Source: Brugia malayi (taxonomy: Eukaryota > Nematoda > Chromadorea > Rhabditida > Onchocercidae). From it: 64,000 bases of DNA. Position numbers and translations under genes: made by a program. The notes under the pieces were generated by a model, which was given only the letters and a program-made list of their open reading frames with translations, searched no databases and was not told where the DNA came from. Shown here piece by piece: positions 62,018 through 64,000 of this stretch (position 1 is its first letter; the number at the start of each line of letters is the position of its first letter). The stretch lies in contig NW_025062475.1 of NCBI RefSeq assembly GCF_000002995.4, positions 6,514,187 to 6,578,186 on the forward strand, read 5' to 3'.

Positions 62018-64000
62018 TCTCTCTTATACGAGTTCTCTCTCATCCGTAAGTTTTTTAATAAATAAATGCTAAAAACGAGGATTGTAGTAAAATCAACAAT
62101 GGGCCACACTGTAACAGTGATTTCTTTTTCTCCGTGTACATGAGTGTCCTTTCATTCAGTCACCATTATTGACGTCATCTCTTCCGCATAGAACAGAATG
62201 ACCATTACTGATTTCGAACTGCAGTGGCCATTCCATCATCGTCTACAAAATTCAATTTAGCATTTTGCACAAGCCGGTCAGTTTTACTGACTACTTCCTC
62301 ATTAATCTATCCGATTCAAGCTAAAACAGGTCTTCATCCTCCTTACTCTTTTCAAATTTCTTTCTTCTTATTCTTCTTTTATTATAATCCGCGCCATGAA
62401 TTTTGCATGATTTCTTTTTTTTTTTTTTTATTGCATATTTTTGGCATTGCTCTTTTCTATATGAAACTCGCCAGAAATTTGTTGACGCTGTCATCCTATG
62501 TAAGAAAGACTGCAAATTGCATACGATACTCTCCTATTATATCAAGTTTAATTTAACTCTATCAGCACATGTAATTATACTTCCTCGTACTATTCCATGA
62601 GGTATTTTTCACTCATTTCAACCAAATCCGTCCTCATAAATTCTACCTAAAAAAACTACATTAATTATAAAGCATCAAATTTGCCTCAAGTTTGCAGTTG
62701 CATCAAAAATAAATTTCAAGTTAGTTATGATAACTAATAACAATGAAATGAAATAGTGTTGGAATACCAGCACAAATGCTGCCAGTTGGAAATAAAAATA
62801 AAAGTTTACTCAATTCCTATAAAAATTTTCAATTTCCTATAAAAGACATTCATCTAGTAAATCTAGAAATACCTGTATTACAAAAATTACTTTTATTCTC
62901 TTCTTTTATTATTTCCGTAATAGACGCAGTTTATTTCATTAGCATGATAATTAATAATAATAATGCTGAATTACGCAGCAAACATAATAGGTCGAAGGCC
63001 AGCTAACTTTTCAATACACAAAGCTAAGCCCATAATTACGGTGTATCTTTTCAACAAAATTATTCCTCCTGACGGTGAGTCATTTCATTTGTCGCCTTCT
63101 CTTCCTTTTCCATTTATTATGGATGGATGATTCTGATGCAAACAAGACCGCCGTCACGCTTATATCATTACGGGCTTATGATTTTTTTCTAAAATGTCAA
63201 CATATTGTAATGAAGAGAGAAATGGATTTGAATTCGTAAGATGAAGTTACATGAACAGAAAAGATGTAGCCAAAATAAAGAGATATGAGTCAGGAGAGCA
63301 GGGAAAAGGTTATCAACGATTCTCAGAAGCAAGAGTGCTTTCTGCATGAGTGCAAAGGAAGTGAAGAATCCAATGTTAGACGTTCTGGTAAGATCAAAAT
63401 GAAGACGTGTAGATTGCTCGTATTATTTGAATGTAGCATGACAACAAGTGTTTATCTTGTTCAATATTTCGTTTCAACTAGAATTGTTTAAAAACTGTAC
63501 CACTCATCATGAGCATTTTTCGAAGTTACTCTCTTTTAGTTAAATAACCATAGGATGAGACTTAAGGTTCTGGCATCATCGGTTAAGCAGCTTGTATAAT
63601 CATTTGATAAAATTTAATACGAATTCCCGCATACTTATATCACAAGAAGATAAAGTGAACGATTTGAGGAGCAACACTGATAATGCAAGTAAATGATGAC
63701 CTTCTGGAAGTTAATGTCGGTCATCACCTCATTACTGTCCCAGCCACGTCCATTTCCTTCCTTCTCTAGAATGAAAACTCCATTTATCGTTTACATAAGA
63801 TTCAAAGAAATATTTGTTGTCAAGATTTCACGTTTCCAAATCATCATCCTCCACTTTTCCAATGCAAAATTGTTAATGTGAATCTCTTCGAAACTTGAAC
63901 AGAATGATGGGTGAGAGAGATGAAATGTGAGTGCGAATGGCATTATGAAGGATGATGACTTGGCATAAAATGCTAGCGAGAGTTGGCCTTAATACTCCAA
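62018..64000. other. right-end stretch, nothing recognised
   Basis: AT-rich DNA with only short open frames (62224-62556, 62776-63006, 63285-63491) without credible splice signals or domain content. Confidence 0.4.

Noticed and set aside
62224..62556. 110-residue open frame on the + strand
   Set aside because: Phe-rich frame through poly-T runs, no splice signals or recognisable domain.
1..64000. Bacterial (e.g. endosymbiont) insertion, CRISPR, rRNA or tRNA genes
   Set aside because: No long uninterrupted bacterial-type coding region, repeat-spacer array or RNA gene signature was recognised by reading; a proper scan (tRNAscan, Infernal, nucleotide search) was not possible.

Overview
The window is eukaryotic nuclear DNA, most likely from a parasitic nematode. 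It is AT-rich, the genes are broken into many short exons, splice acceptors are of the nematode TTTTCAG / TTTNCAG type, and several genes have one-to-one counterparts in Caenorhabditis (tat-1, epac-1, Tim23). Composition, intron size and long poly-A/T runs would suit a filarial (clade III) worm, but that is inference. No bacterial operons, viral genes, rRNA, tRNA or CRISPR arrays were recognised.

Layout, left to right. (1) 1-5050, +: 3' part of a multi-exon gene derived from a hAT transposase, ending in an hAT-type dimerisation domain; its start is off the window. (2) 8477-10087, -: an unfamiliar multi-exon gene found by chaining seven exons whose reading phases all agree; one segment resembles the recognition helix of E2F winged helices. 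(3) 11031-19357, -: a P4-ATPase phospholipid flippase of the ATP8A/TAT-1 type, 22 exons from ATG to the tenth membrane segment. (4) 20947-22723, +: a SPRING1 (C12orf49) homologue, a Golgi protein of the SREBP-activation pathway. (5) 23695-28668, +: a TMEM209 homologue (nuclear envelope). (6) 30367-50160, -: a complete EPAC-type cAMP-regulated Rap exchange factor, 24 exons over 20 kb, lacking only its first coding exon(s). (7) 56941-57992, -: Tim23, the channel subunit of the mitochondrial presequence translocase. (8) 61620-62017, -: two candidate exons of a small secreted cysteine-rich protein. The rest is intron, intergenic DNA and simple repeats, including two large all-purine blocks on either side of Tim23.

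The genes are mostly unrelated housekeeping or signalling functions. Two pairs are worth noting: tat-1 and SPRING1 are divergent across 1.6 kb and may share a promoter region, and SPRING1 and TMEM209 are in tandem about 1 kb apart. Exon coordinates were placed by eye from splice signals, reading phase and family similarity. For tat-1, EPAC, SPRING1 and Tim23 every listed junction keeps phase, which strongly supports the models. I found no obviously new defence or mobile system. The best candidates for something undescribed are the orphan gene at 8.5-10.1 kb, the degenerate first cAMP-binding domain of the EPAC, and decayed duplicate exons in introns.
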